Shown piece by piece: positions 52,440 to 61,076 of a stretch of 64,000 nucleotides of DNA (position 1 is its first letter; each line of letters starts with the position of its first letter). Below the pieces are notes generated by a model, which saw nothing but the letters and a program-made list of their open reading frames with translations, was not told the origin of the DNA and did not search any database. The position numbers and the translations under genes are program-made. Source of the stretch: Nitrospira sp. (lineage in GTDB: Bacteria; Nitrospirota; Nitrospiria; Nitrospirales; Nitrospiraceae); NCBI GenBank assembly GCA_005116745.1, contig SWDS01000001.1, forward strand, positions 124,001-188,000. Direction: 5' to 3'.

Positions 52440-53615
52440 ATGAGCTTTTGGTTGAATCTCCCACGTCCGATCATTGGATTGTCTCCAATGGATGGTGTCA
52501 CCGATGCGTGCTTTCGATCGGTCATCGCCCAGCAGGGAAAGGCGGACGTCAGCTTCACGGAATTTACGCATGTCCATGACGTCTGTCACGGACCGGAGAA
52601 GTGTTTGGAGACGCTTCGGTACAGCGAGGGGGAGCGTCCCATCGTGGCGCAGCTCTATGGGAAAGACCCGGAGCGTTTCTATGTGGCGGCACAGGTGGTG
52701 TGCGAGCTGGGCTTTGATGGGTTGGACATCAACATGGGGTGTCCGTCGAAGAGCGTGGCGTCATCGGGATCAGGCGCCGGGCTGATCCGCACGCCGGAAC
52801 TGGCGCGCGCAATTATGCAGGCAGCCAAACGGGGCATCGAGGATTGGGCCGACGGACAGACGCTTGAACAAGCAGGGTTGAAGTCCGCGCGCATTGCCAT
52901 GTTTGAACGTCTCAATCAACAGCGCGGCGACACGAGTCCTCCCCCACGGCGGCGACTGCCGCTGTCCGTGAAGACGCGGATTGGGTACGATTCGGTCACG
53001 GTTGAAGACTGGGTCGAACAACTTTTACTGGAAGCGCCGGCCGTGCTCTCGCTCCATGGACGAACGCTCCAGCAGATGTATCGCGGCACGGCAGATTGGT
53101 CGGCCATTGCCCGCGCTGCCGCACTCGCGCGGGGAACTACGACATTGGTATTGGGGAATGGGGACATTCAGAGCCTTGACGACATCGCCGGCCGAGTGTG
53201 TGACACCGGAGTCGATGGAGTGTTGGTCGGGCGGGGGGTGCTTGGCGCGCCGTGGTTCTTTCGCGCAAAGGAGCGGGCTCGCATAGGAGTCGGTGGTGTG
53301 CGCAATCCTGAGGTTGGATCGAATGTCTGTGCGCGTCCGCTGCACGAACGGTTCGCGGTTTTAGTCGAACATGCCTGTCAGTTCACGCAGTTCTTTGGCG
53401 CACAGCAATTTCACCGCATGCGCAAGCATCTGGGCTGGTATTGCAAAGGCTTTCCGCATGCCGCCTCCCTGCGCGCGCAGATGGTGCGAGTCTCGTCCGT
53501 CGAAGAGCTCCAGGCCCTCCTCGCAGAATTTCACGATCGTCCCGCAACCGTCATGGACCTGCCCCAGACCGAATCAGACGACGAGTCGAGCGTACTGGTC
53601 TCACGATGCAGCTAG
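52440..53615 (+). CDS. tRNA-dihydrouridine synthase family protein
   Basis: A 391-residue FMN-dependent Dus enzyme starting at the ATG at 52440, one base after the previous stop. Motifs: SPMDGVTDACFR at the N-terminus, catalytic cysteine in NMGCPSKSV, LSVKTRIGYD, LHGRTLQQMYRG and the FMN-phosphate loop GNGDI with VGRGVLGAPWFF. It reduces uridines in tRNA. An insertion of about 30 residues precedes the LSVKTRIG strand. DusB/DusC type by sequence; the modified position is unknown. Confidence 0.92.
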   Translation: MSFWLNLPRPIIGLSPMDGVTDACFRSVIAQQGKADVSFTEFTHVHDVCHGPEKCLETLRYSEGERPIVAQLYGKDPERFYVAAQVVCELGFDGLDINMGCPSKSVASSGSGAGLIRTPELARAIMQAAKRGIEDWADGQTLEQAGLKSARIAMFERLNQQRGDTSPPPRRRLPLSVKTRIGYDSVTVEDWVEQLLLEAPAVLSLHGRTLQQMYRGTADWSAIARAAALARGTTTLVLGNGDIQSLDDIAGRVCDTGVDGVLVGRGVLGAPWFFRAKERARIGVGGVRNPEVGSNVCARPLHERFAVLVEHACQFTQFFGAQQFHRMRKHLGWYCKGFPHAASLRAQMVRVSSVEELQALLAEFHDRPATVMDLPQTESDDESSVLVSRCS

Positions 53616-54238
53616 TGCTGGCGTCGAGTTCGCCACGCCGCCAGGAACTCCTGGCACTGCTGGGCCTTTCCTTCGAGGTGTGCCCGTCGGAGTTCGATGA
53701 ACACCCCACGGTCGGGCTATCACCCATTGAACAGGTCAGGCGTTTCGCGCGCGAAAAGGCGAGATTCGTGGCATGTGTGAGGTCACGAGCCCTTGTGCTT
53801 GGCAGTGATACCGTGATCGATCTCGATGGCCAACTGCTCGGGAAGCCGGTCGACCTTGCCGATGCACGCACCATGCTGGCACGTCTGGCTGACCGTTCCC
53901 ATCAGGTCCATACGGCCGTCGCCTTATGCGATCAGGCGCGGCATATTGAATCAGTGGAGGTGGCCACGGCGGAAGTCTGGATGAAAGCGGACTTCGAGCA
54001 CGCATATGAACGGTATCTTGCATCGGAGGAGTCGTTAGGCAAAGCCGGAGCCTATGCGATCCAAGGACTCGGTGGAGATCTAGTGGAACGGATCGCCGGC
54101 GACTATACGACCGTGGTGGGATTACCGCTGAAGCTTGTGGCGCATCTGCTTCGGTCAGCCGGTTATCCGCTTCTCGTGAACGTCGAGGACCTGTATCGAC
54201 GTCAACCCTATGCGAACTGGAATCGGGTCAGCTCCTAA
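53606..54238 (+). CDS. maf: Maf nucleotide pyrophosphatase
   Basis: A 210-residue Maf-family protein from the ATG at 53606, overlapping the dus stop by ten bases. Motifs: ASSSPRRQELL, the FDE/HP segment, SDTVIDLDGQLLGKP with catalytic Asp, and YAIQGLGG. Maf proteins hydrolyse dTTP/UTP or modified nucleotides such as m7GTP and are linked to division arrest and pool cleaning. A C-terminal extension of about 15 residues is present. Subfamily (YhdE or YceF type) not resolved. Confidence 0.93.
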   Translation: MQLVLASSSPRRQELLALLGLSFEVCPSEFDEHPTVGLSPIEQVRRFAREKARFVACVRSRALVLGSDTVIDLDGQLLGKPVDLADARTMLARLADRSHQVHTAVALCDQARHIESVEVATAEVWMKADFEHAYERYLASEESLGKAGAYAIQGLGGDLVERIAGDYTTVVGLPLKLVAHLLRSAGYPLLVNVEDLYRRQPYANWNRVSS

Positions 54239-54303
54239 TTGCAAAGGCATGAGGGTTCACCTACAATACACGCCATTCATCGGATTGTGCCGAATACGTT
54301 GGG

Positions 54304-54322
54304 TCTCGCCATAGCGGCGAGA
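54304..54322 (+). promoter_or_regulatory. Hairpin just upstream of a ribosome-binding site
   Basis: TCTCGCC and GGCGAGA form a perfect 7-bp stem with a five-base loop, three bases before AAAGGAAGG and the ATG at 54335. It could affect translation of the secreted hypothetical protein. Confidence 0.4.
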
Positions 54323-54334
54323 TAAAAGGAAGGC

Positions 54335-54982
54335 ATGACTGTTCGCAAACGGATTGCGTCGCTGGCGGGCTTGATTGGAGTCCTTGTAGCAGGGAACAGT
54401 GGCGTGTGGGCGATTGAGGTCAATCTATCGCCAGACGAGGCGCATAAAGCGCTGGAGATCGGGCGCATTCCAATGGAAAAGGCTAATTCCCCGGAAGACG
54501 TCAAGAAAGTCCTTCAGCAAGCGTCCTTAGCGACTCGCGTGGGGGCTGACCCGGAGAAAGAGCCCTGCGGCGCGAGCGCCGTCCTTCGCACCAAGCGGTA
54601 TCGCCTGGAAGCCTTTGGTCGCCAAGAGGCGGCAGAATCGAAGAAGCGGAAGACAGACGTGCGCATGCCCGAGGAGTTCATTCAGAAAGTGATGGACATG
54701 CCCAACATGGAAATGGAAGTGCAGCTGTGCGGCGATGATGAGTACTTCGCCGAGGGCGCATTGATTGAGTTGCAGCAAGGATCGAAGCGAGTCAAGCCGA
54801 TCGACATCGGGAAGGCCGAACGGGGGAGAAAAAACGAAACGAGCGGCCCAGTCTTCCGATCCCGGTTTACCGCAGTGTTTGCCTATGAACAGTTTGACCC
54901 CAACGCCACATCGGTGTTCGTCGTCAATCTGCAAGACGGACAAGAGATCAGAGTTCCCGCCGAATTGTCCAAAGTAAAGTAA
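54335..54982 (+). CDS. Secreted hypothetical protein
   Basis: A 215-residue protein with a signal peptide (cleavage after VWA, near residue 26) and a mature, charged, mixed alpha-beta domain. Two cysteines (C78 in KEPCGAS and the one in VQLCGDD) could form a disulfide. No lipobox and no family recognised. A strong ribosome-binding site precedes the ATG. Periplasmic location is inferred from the signal peptide; function unknown. Confidence 0.65.
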   Translation: MTVRKRIASLAGLIGVLVAGNSGVWAIEVNLSPDEAHKALEIGRIPMEKANSPEDVKKVLQQASLATRVGADPEKEPCGASAVLRTKRYRLEAFGRQEAAESKKRKTDVRMPEEFIQKVMDMPNMEMEVQLCGDDEYFAEGALIELQQGSKRVKPIDIGKAERGRKNETSGPVFRSRFTAVFAYEQFDPNATSVFVVNLQDGQEIRVPAELSKVK

Positions 54983-55199
54983 GCTTCACCATTCTTCGAC
55001 TGCTGCGCCCTCAAGCCAAATGCTCCATGCTCTGCCAAAATGACCATTCTCTTGGGATGCTCGATGCGACGGCCAGCTGTCAGCTGAAAGAGCTAGGTCA
55101 TGATCCACCCATTTATGGGTCTGCCGTTCGTATCCTCACTTGCGACATTGGTGCAAGGTCTCCTACAATTCACCAAAATTCGCGGGAATTAGGCGATCT

Positions 55200-55868
55200 A
55201 TGTGGGATTTCATTGGCGGGCCGGCTTTTGCAGTCCTTATTGGCTCGTTGCTGGTTGCATGGGCTACTTTCTGGTTCCGTTCACCACGGAAGAAGAGGAA
55301 GCGAGAACTTCTTATCTTCCTCGGAGCCACTGTCTCAATAGTGGCAGCATTTTTGGCATCAGCTCAGCAAGCAGCACAGGAACGACGAATTGCAGAACTA
55401 AACGAGCACATAGCCTCGTCCATCACTGGCGGTAATAGTTTTGCCTATATAACCGTTCTTTTACAATTTAACCCGCCGAGGCTCATTCTACTCCATCAAG
55501 GGGAATATCCACTTTATGATGTTACTGTGAGAATCGTTGATCTGGAAAAAACGAAACAGAAAGGCTATTCCATTTCGGACTTGGAAAATGAGGTCCAGTT
55601 TTCTATCGGCAATCTTGCACCGCATCAATCGCAAGTGCTCAAGCCCATTTCACTCTCTAATGACTCGCTCAGATGGAACATTTTCTTTAGTGCGAGGAAT
55701 CAATTTTTCACAGAGTTGCTTCGAATGAGACGAATAGATAATCAATGGAAGACCGCACTCAAGGTCATAAATCTTCCCGTGGAAGGAGAACAGTCTAAGA
55801 CACTGCTGGAGAAAATTGATCCAGGCTTTCCACTTGAGAAAAGCGGTCACGTCGATTGGGAAAATTGA
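55200..55868 (+). CDS. Hypothetical membrane-anchored protein
   Basis: A 222-residue protein from the ATG at 55200; the frame is open further upstream, but a membrane segment begins at once here. Two N-terminal membrane helices (about 4-22 and 36-55) flank a basic RSPRKKRKR loop; the rest is a soluble beta-rich domain (LLQFNPPRLILLHQGEYPL). The DNA is visibly richer in A and T than its neighbours, suggesting recent acquisition. No family recognised. Confidence 0.6.
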   Translation: MWDFIGGPAFAVLIGSLLVAWATFWFRSPRKKRKRELLIFLGATVSIVAAFLASAQQAAQERRIAELNEHIASSITGGNSFAYITVLLQFNPPRLILLHQGEYPLYDVTVRIVDLEKTKQKGYSISDLENEVQFSIGNLAPHQSQVLKPISLSNDSLRWNIFFSARNQFFTELLRMRRIDNQWKTALKVINLPVEGEQSKTLLEKIDPGFPLEKSGHVDWEN

Positions 55869-55989
55869 TCAGTAAGCTAGGTCTGAGTTAAACCTAAAAG
55901 GGAGCCGGATCTTGCGTTGACACATTGAGTATTCTGTCCGAAGACCGTCTACCTATGCATAACATAGGACTGGGCACCTTGCTTCACAT

Positions 55990-56262
55990 TCATTCCCAGG
56001 CCTGCTTTCCTCGTTTCAGCAACGCCTTGAACAGCGGTTTTATCTCTTTGCTGACATTGCGGCAGCGTTGGCGCTGGCGTTCAGCCATGCGTCCTGCGAC
56101 GAATCCGGCGCGGACACTCGTCGAGTATTTGAGGAACTGTCGGACGTGACGTTCGGCTTGGATCGCATCCTGATGGATGCCTAGTAGATCCTGGACCGCA
56201 TGCGCGGACTTGATAAACCGGCTGGCTGGTTTCCCTACCGAGCTGCGAGCTGGTTCCCCCAT
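55990..56262 (-). pseudogene. Truncated CHAD-domain 3' end, duplicate
   Basis: A fragment encoding the last 85 or so residues of a CHAD protein (KPASRFIKS, LKYSTSVRAGFVAGRMAE, ending at a stop). It is a close copy of the 3' end of the CYTH-CHAD gene at 57005 and has nothing in front of it but unrelated sequence. It is not a functional gene. The two copies bracket the DUF433/DUF5615 pair. Confidence 0.85.
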
Positions 56263-56319
56263 ATAGCGTGTGCATAACATTACCTTGGCATCGTTGGGCA
56301 GGAGCTGTAGAATGGCTCC

Positions 56320-56559
56320 ATGTCTCGCGACAATTTACTTTCACGTATCACCGTCGATCCGGAACTCTGTCACGGGAAGCCCTGCATTCGTGGTTTGAGG
56401 TATCCTGTGGAAAGCATTCTCGAGTATTTAGCCGGGGGAGATTCCGTGGAGCAGGTGTTGGCTGAGTTCCCTGATCTGGAGCGAGACGATATTTTGGCCT
56501 GCCTGGAGTTTTCCCGAAAGATGTTGGCTGCCAAAAGTGTTCATCTGGCCTTGAAGTGA
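56320..56559 (+). CDS. DUF433 family protein, antitoxin-like (second copy)
   Basis: A 79-residue DUF433 protein with the full family pattern: ITVDPELCHGKPCIRGLR, the VESILEYLAGGDS turn and VLAEFPDLERDDILACLEF. It is a better match to the family than the copy in the restriction island. The stop overlaps the next start. Predicted antitoxin of the following PIN-like protein, by family association. Confidence 0.85.
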   Translation: MSRDNLLSRITVDPELCHGKPCIRGLRYPVESILEYLAGGDSVEQVLAEFPDLERDDILACLEFSRKMLAAKSVHLALK

Positions 56560-56909
56560 AGTTTCTCCTCGATGCGCATCTGCCACGCCGTCTCTGTGTT
56601 CTTCTCGAAGAACGTGGACATGATGCGATCCACACGCTGAATCTCTCGGCGGGTAATCACACGAAAGATTCAGTGATCAGTGAGATATCTGTGAGTGAAC
56701 AGCGAGTCGTGGTCTCCAAAGACTCGGATTTTGTGTATTCCCATGTGTTACATGGACGCCCATGGAAATTGCTTTTGATCAAAACAGGTAACATAGCTGC
56801 TCATGACTTGAGAGCCTTGCTCGGTCGCCACTTGCCTGCCATTGAGCGGCTTCTCGAAACCCACACCTTGGTCGAAGTCGATCGATCATCCGTCACTCCC
56901 GTGATCTAG
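56556..56909 (+). CDS. DUF5615 PIN-like protein, toxin-like (second copy)
   Basis: A 117-residue PIN-like protein starting with a GTG that overlaps the DUF433 stop. Acidic residues of the fold are at D7 (LLDAHLPRRL), the NHTKD region and KDSDF. LLLIKTGN marks the last strand. Predicted RNase toxin. Together with DUF433 it forms a compact module between two copies of the CHAD 3' end. Confidence 0.83.
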   Translation: MKFLLDAHLPRRLCVLLEERGHDAIHTLNLSAGNHTKDSVISEISVSEQRVVVSKDSDFVYSHVLHGRPWKLLLIKTGNIAAHDLRALLGRHLPAIERLLETHTLVEVDRSSVTPVI

Positions 56910-57004
56910 CCAAGATCCTTGATTTTTCAGCCAATGCAGATGGAGACAATGCGGCCTGTCCTGCGCTGACGAAGCGACCGTTCTGTGGGCAACTTCCTCC
57001 CTGT

Positions 57005-58554
57005 TCATCCCCACGCTTTCTTCCCTCGTTTCAGCAGCGTCTTGAACAACGGTTTTATGCCCTGGCGCACGAGTTTACGCCGTTGTCGTTGGCGTTCGGC
57101 CATGCGTCCTGCGACGAATCCCGCACGGACACTCGTCGAGTATTTGAGGAACTGTCGGACGTGACGTTCGGCTTGGATCGCATCCTGATGGAGGCCCAGG
57201 AGGTTCTGGACCGCACGCGTGGACTTGATAAACCTGCTGGCTGGTTTCCCTACTGAGCTGCGAGCAAGTTCCGCTGCGTAGCGGGCGCGTTTAGCCTTGA
57301 TGCGGATCTTGTGCAGTGCGGTATCCGACGAGGAAGGAGTGAGTCGGCTGATCGCTTTGCGCAACTTCGTGAATTCCCGTCTGGCGAGGTCGCGCACGGT
57401 CAGAGGAGACTCCATGACCGAGGGGGCCTGTGTCGCTTGTTGAAGCCGACGGATCAGTTCCACGTAGCGAGCGCCTGTGAGTTCGCTAATCACCATCTGC
57501 TGAACGGCCTCCCGTTGCGTGTGTAGATGGGCGATGAATGGTGCCAGCAGCTTGCGATCTCGCGCATCTAAATTGGCAGATTCTTCCGTGAAATGGGCGA
57601 TCTGGACGTCGAGATCGCGGGCCGGGCCCAGCAGCTTGCTGAGCCATGTGAGCTCCTGTTCCAGTGTCGTGACCCATGCGGGAAGGAGGATCGGCCGGGC
57701 TGTGCGGAGTACTGCGCGCAGACGCCTGGTCGCGACGCGTAGTTGATGCAGGCTCTCAGGCTCGGTGCCGAGTCTCGTGCCGGGATCATAGGCCAGAAGC
57801 CATCCGACGTGCTGTGCAAGTGCCCACTTGAGATAGTCGACCACCGGGGCCTTTGGCTCAGGCGGTGCAGAGGGGGTGGGGGCTGGGAGCGAGAGGGCCC
57901 GAAAGAACTTTGGCCGTCCGTCATGATCGGACGCTCCGGCCTCGCGCATCTGCTGTTCAAGGGAACGAAGCGAGGCCTCGTCGCCCTGCCGCTGTTCGAT
58001 TTCAAGTTCGCGAAAGCGTTGGATGATACCGCCGTTCTTCTCAACAGCCACTGTGTCGAGGGCAATCTCTCCGCGATGGGCACTCGGCCATGATGCACCA
58101 AGAAGCCCCGTCGCCAGACACGCAGGGTCACGACCGGCACCAGTTTGCGATGGCTGAGATAGAGCATCAGCAGCTGGCGCAAGGAGTCTGGTGGATTGGC
58201 TTGGGTGCCAGCCACTTCTATCTCCTGCCGATCATCACCCAACGGGAGTTTCAGCTGCCAGGCCCTTTTCCCCCGGTCGATTCGATAGCGCAAGGTGATC
58301 CGTGCGTGGGCCAGATCATAGGCCGTGGTGTCGTAATAGGTGGAGATCACCAGCTTCCGAGGCAGCGACACCCCGGGCAGCCGAGGCAGACGGAAATCAG
58401 GTGTGACGGTCAGCTTCCGTTCGCGTTCTCGTTGTGAAGAGATCGGGGAGGAGCGACCATGAGGAGCGAGGTGGGTGTCCAATCGAGACAAGGTGGAATC
58501 CTCACGGCAGAACCGGCGCCTGTAAGTATCAACGCAGGAGAGAGGGAAACGCAA
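57005..58554 (-). pseudogene. CYTH-CHAD protein gene with frameshift
   Basis: The 5' part (down to about 58072) encodes a CYTH domain with the ExExK-type signature ERERK; the 3' part (from about 58072 to 57005) encodes a CHAD domain with LHQLRVATRRLRA and the duplicated C-terminus. They are in different frames. Removing two bases from the AGAGAG run at 58066-58071 joins them as VPIAEIALDTVAVEKNG, the expected bridge. CYTH domains act on triphosphates; CHAD binds polyphosphate. A genuine mutation or an assembly error are both possible. The start is taken as TTG 58554 and is uncertain. Confidence 0.85.
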
Positions 58555-58674
58555 CTCCCGGTGGGTTGTCAGGAAATGCCGGGGGAGATCGCCCGTGCGA
58601 ACTGGCGATGTGGAAGAGAGGGGGCGAGGGGCTGCCTATCTGAGCAGGCAGCCGGCTCATGAAAGGCAGGGTCG

Positions 58675-59058
58675 TTAGAACTCGTCGAGGGAGACTGGAC
58701 GAAGAAAGTCCCGAACCGACAGCAATCCGATGAGTGCACCGGCTTTGGTGACTCCCAGGTGGAGTGTGCGTTGCTTGTCCATGAGATCAGCGGCTTCCGT
58801 CAACGGCCGCCGCTCTTCGATGCCTGGCACCGGACTGCTCATGATGTCCTCCACCGGCACGAAGTACGCGGCTTTCTCCGCGCCCACAAACTTCTTGACG
58901 ACATCCGACTCGGTCACAATGCCGATGATCTGCGCTTGGCGGACCACCAGCACACTTTCCACGTTACAGGCTTTCATCAATTTCGCCGCCTCGACGACCG
59001 ACGTGCCTGCGTCTACTGTCACTGGTGCCTTCTGCATTAAGTTGCCGACTGTGACCAT
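58675..59058 (-). CDS. CBS-domain pair protein
   Basis: A 127-residue protein from the ATG at 59058, which has GGAGG eight bases upstream; earlier in-frame starts lack one. It is just two CBS motifs (MQKAPVTVDAGTSVVEAAKL and IMSSPVPGIEERRPLTEAADL), the stand-alone Bateman module that binds adenosine nucleotides and often regulates other proteins. Hibernation-like or enzyme-control roles are known for such proteins, but no partner is adjacent. Confidence 0.88.
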   Translation of the reverse strand: MVTVGNLMQKAPVTVDAGTSVVEAAKLMKACNVESVLVVRQAQIIGIVTESDVVKKFVGAEKAAYFVPVEDIMSSPVPGIEERRPLTEAADLMDKQRTLHLGVTKAGALIGLLSVRDFLRPVSLDEF

Positions 59059-59131
59059 AATCTGATCCTCCATTTTATTGTTGTAGTGGATCCAGGCTAT
59101 CAATGACGTGTTGCGTTGGCGTTAGGCGGGG

Positions 59132-59149
59132 ATTACAGAAAGGTAACAT
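59132..59149 (-). promoter_or_regulatory. Possible Pho-box-like direct repeat
   Basis: On the minus strand ATGTTAC, four bases, then CTGTAAT, an 11-base period as in PhoB sites. It is 74 bases upstream of the CBS gene start. No good -10 follows at the expected distance, so this is weak. Confidence 0.3.
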
Positions 59150-59379
59150 TTGTGGGGTTGTACGGAAGATTGTTCACGCCATATTAACGATTCGGCAATG
59201 AAGCGGTGATGCGAAAAATATAGATTCCTGCTCAGTGCAGCAAGACGTGTACTCAGGATTCATCACGGAGCCCGTTCATGATGAATCGAAGTATCGCGAC
59301 ACATCTCCTGTGTAGGGGGTCGTGACGTCGATGGAGGGGAAACATGTTTAGGTCTGTACCAGAGAAGGGGGGAGGCACC

Positions 59380-59493
59380 ATGGCTGCTGAATTGCGAGCG
59401 GGGTTTTTGCTGATGAAGTCACTCATGGTCTGTTTGGCAATCATTACGATGCGCGCCAGCAGCGTGTTCATAAGGCTAAGGTCGGTTCGGTGA
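59380..59493 (+). CDS. Possible 37-residue hydrophobic peptide
   Basis: An ATG at 59380 preceded by AAGGGGGGAGG at a spacing of four opens a 37-codon frame. The product has a hydrophobic core (LLMKSLMVCLAIITM) flanked by Arg, like a single-pass membrane peptide or a signal-like segment. No family known. The strong ribosome-binding site is the main support. Confidence 0.35.
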   Translation: MAAELRAGFLLMKSLMVCLAIITMRASSVFIRLRSVR

Positions 59494-59788
59494 AGGGATC
59501 GAACCTAACCTATAGTCAGGAAGCATCCAGTCGTATGCTGAGCGCTTGCGAGATTGGTGGAGGTGCGTCCCTGCAAGGCGACGAATGACGAGACTCTATA
59601 TTGACGCGACCTCAGGGCGCATCATCAAGTTGATACGGAGGTCGCAGTAATGAAGTTGGGTCTTGTCTATTGCCGAAAGCGAATTCTTCCTCCTGACGAG
59701 AGCCGGTGGGTTGAGTATCTCCCCCTCCGGCTTTCGTCTTCTCCTTTCCCCTCACAGCCGTATCTCCACTTCTTTCTAGTCGCATCAT

Positions 59789-59872
59789 CTACTTGCGTCC
59801 CAGGGATAACACGGTGTATGTGAGTCCCAGAATAGCGCTCAATAGTAACGCTTCGATGATCCACTGTGTCAT
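59789..59872 (-). CDS. 27-residue single-pass membrane peptide
   Basis: An ATG at 59872 follows AAGGAGGTGA, complementary to the 3' end of 16S rRNA, at a spacing of six. The peptide begins MTQWIIEALLL, continues with a hydrophobic run and ends TVLSLGRK, the layout of small membrane-complex subunits such as KdpF or CydX, though no partner operon is next to it. Too short for family assignment. The near-perfect ribosome-binding site argues strongly that it is translated. Confidence 0.6.
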   Translation of the reverse strand: MTQWIIEALLLSAILGLTYTVLSLGRK

Positions 59873-60147
59873 GGCTTGTCACCTCCTTCCGGCTTAGTGT
59901 TCGACAGTGATAATTACCGACCCCACTGATCAACATGGTGGAAGTCTACAGGGGCACTGTTTCGCGGCCATTACAGAGGTGCTAATTCTGTGTGAAAGGA
60001 TGGTGTGATGATCGTAACGGGAGGATTCTGACGCGAGATATGGCCAAGCAGGATGTGGTTACCTTCCCTATTCGTTCGCCCTGACAGCTGCGTGTGTGGC
60101 CAGGTGGGTAGCTGTGAACACAATCTGGCAAGAGTAGGCGAGTACCG

Positions 60148-60798
60148 TTACTCGAATTCCTCCCATCCGCTCAAACGACTGCCGAAGACCAGCGTTCGCT
60201 TTGTGGTGGAAACGAGAATGAGCCCATTGTCATTCTCCACACCCACGATGCGCTCATGCACATCCAACAACTTCGATGCGAAGCCGCCGAGCAGTGGTGT
60301 GAATCCAACCACACGCTCATTGGTGATGAAGACTGCTCCATAGTCGTTGCTGTGAAAGCGAGTCACTTTTTCACGTACACCTAATGCTTCTTCGAGCCAT
60401 AGGCCGTTGACGCCCCGAAATCCGTACAGATGTCGATCCGTCCTGATGAGACTGAAGCTTGGGAGGATTGTCCGCTCGAGAACCTTTTCATTCACGTCCA
60501 GTTCTTTCTTGCTCCAGGTCAGGGCACGGCTTGAAAACCCTAAGAGCCGACGAGACGTCACCATGATGCCATTGATCCCATTCGTGCCTGAGCTGATGAC
60601 CACTTCCTGAGCTCCCAACGGTATTTCCCTCCGGCCGCTCAATTGACTGGTCGCGACAGCTTGACCAGACTCCAGCCACACCGTTACTTCAGGCTGGAGC
60701 TCTGCTCGGGTGATACTCTGTGAAAGGAGCCAGCTCAAAGAAAGGCAGGCGATGAAGCATAGCCGATTTGCTGCGGACGCGGTTCCAAAAGCATTCAT
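60148..60798 (-). CDS. Secreted repeat protein, hypothetical
   Basis: About 216 residues from the ATG at 60798; a GTG at 60813 is also possible. An N-terminal signal peptide (cleavage near TRA-E) is followed by four degenerate repeats of about 40 residues, each with a hydrophobic strand, R-x-L-x-GF and a later L-D-V-x-E-x-V: for example RRLLGFSSR with LDVNEKV, RVVGFTPLL with LDVHERI. The pattern suggests a small beta-propeller or beta-solenoid in the periplasm. Not recognised as a named family. Confidence 0.65.
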   Translation of the reverse strand: MNAFGTASAANRLCFIACLSLSWLLSQSITRAELQPEVTVWLESGQAVATSQLSGRREIPLGAQEVVISSGTNGINGIMVTSRRLLGFSSRALTWSKKELDVNEKVLERTILPSFSLIRTDRHLYGFRGVNGLWLEEALGVREKVTRFHSNDYGAVFITNERVVGFTPLLGGFASKLLDVHERIVGVENDNGLILVSTTKRTLVFGSRLSGWEEFE

Positions 60799-61076
60799 GA
60801 TTTGTCTAAACACACTAACATACGAAGTACCACGGCTGATTACTCTATCCGGTCGGAGAAGGCTATGTCAGGCTAAGCGACCTTCAAGGCACACACGAAA
60901 TCGAAGATTGACTGTCGGCAGTCTCTCGGCGTAATGGCTCTCACTCGAGAATCAGTAGGAGATAATAGGCGAGCTGGCTCTTACGCCACGAATGTTCCTT
61001 GAAACCAACGCATTGATTTCACGAACACCAGTAGTTGCCAGCGGTATGTACGGCACGAGATCTAAATGTTACAGAT

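Larger units (their letters stand above)
59104..60147. other. Gene-poor region of about 1 kb
   Basis: No standard-sized gene is convincing between the CBS gene and the repeat protein. It contains a possible Pho-box-like repeat (59132-59149), a 37-codon ORF (59380-59493) and a 27-codon membrane peptide gene (59789-59872), each listed separately. Confidence 0.55.

Noticed and set aside
58060-58075. Programmed frameshifting in CYTH-CHAD
   Set aside because: AGAGAG is not a recognised slippery heptamer and no stimulatory hairpin or ribosome-binding-like element is seen; mutation or assembly error is simpler.
57568-58554. Single 328-residue gene for the CYTH frame
   Set aside because: After about residue 165 the product becomes a nonsense Ser/Arg/Pro-rich tail, being the wrong frame of the CHAD part; a frameshifted CYTH-CHAD gene explains both frames.
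59950-59990. Pho box upstream of the 27-residue peptide gene
   Set aside because: One CTGTAAT half-site is present on the minus strand, but no second repeat occurs at the 11-base period.
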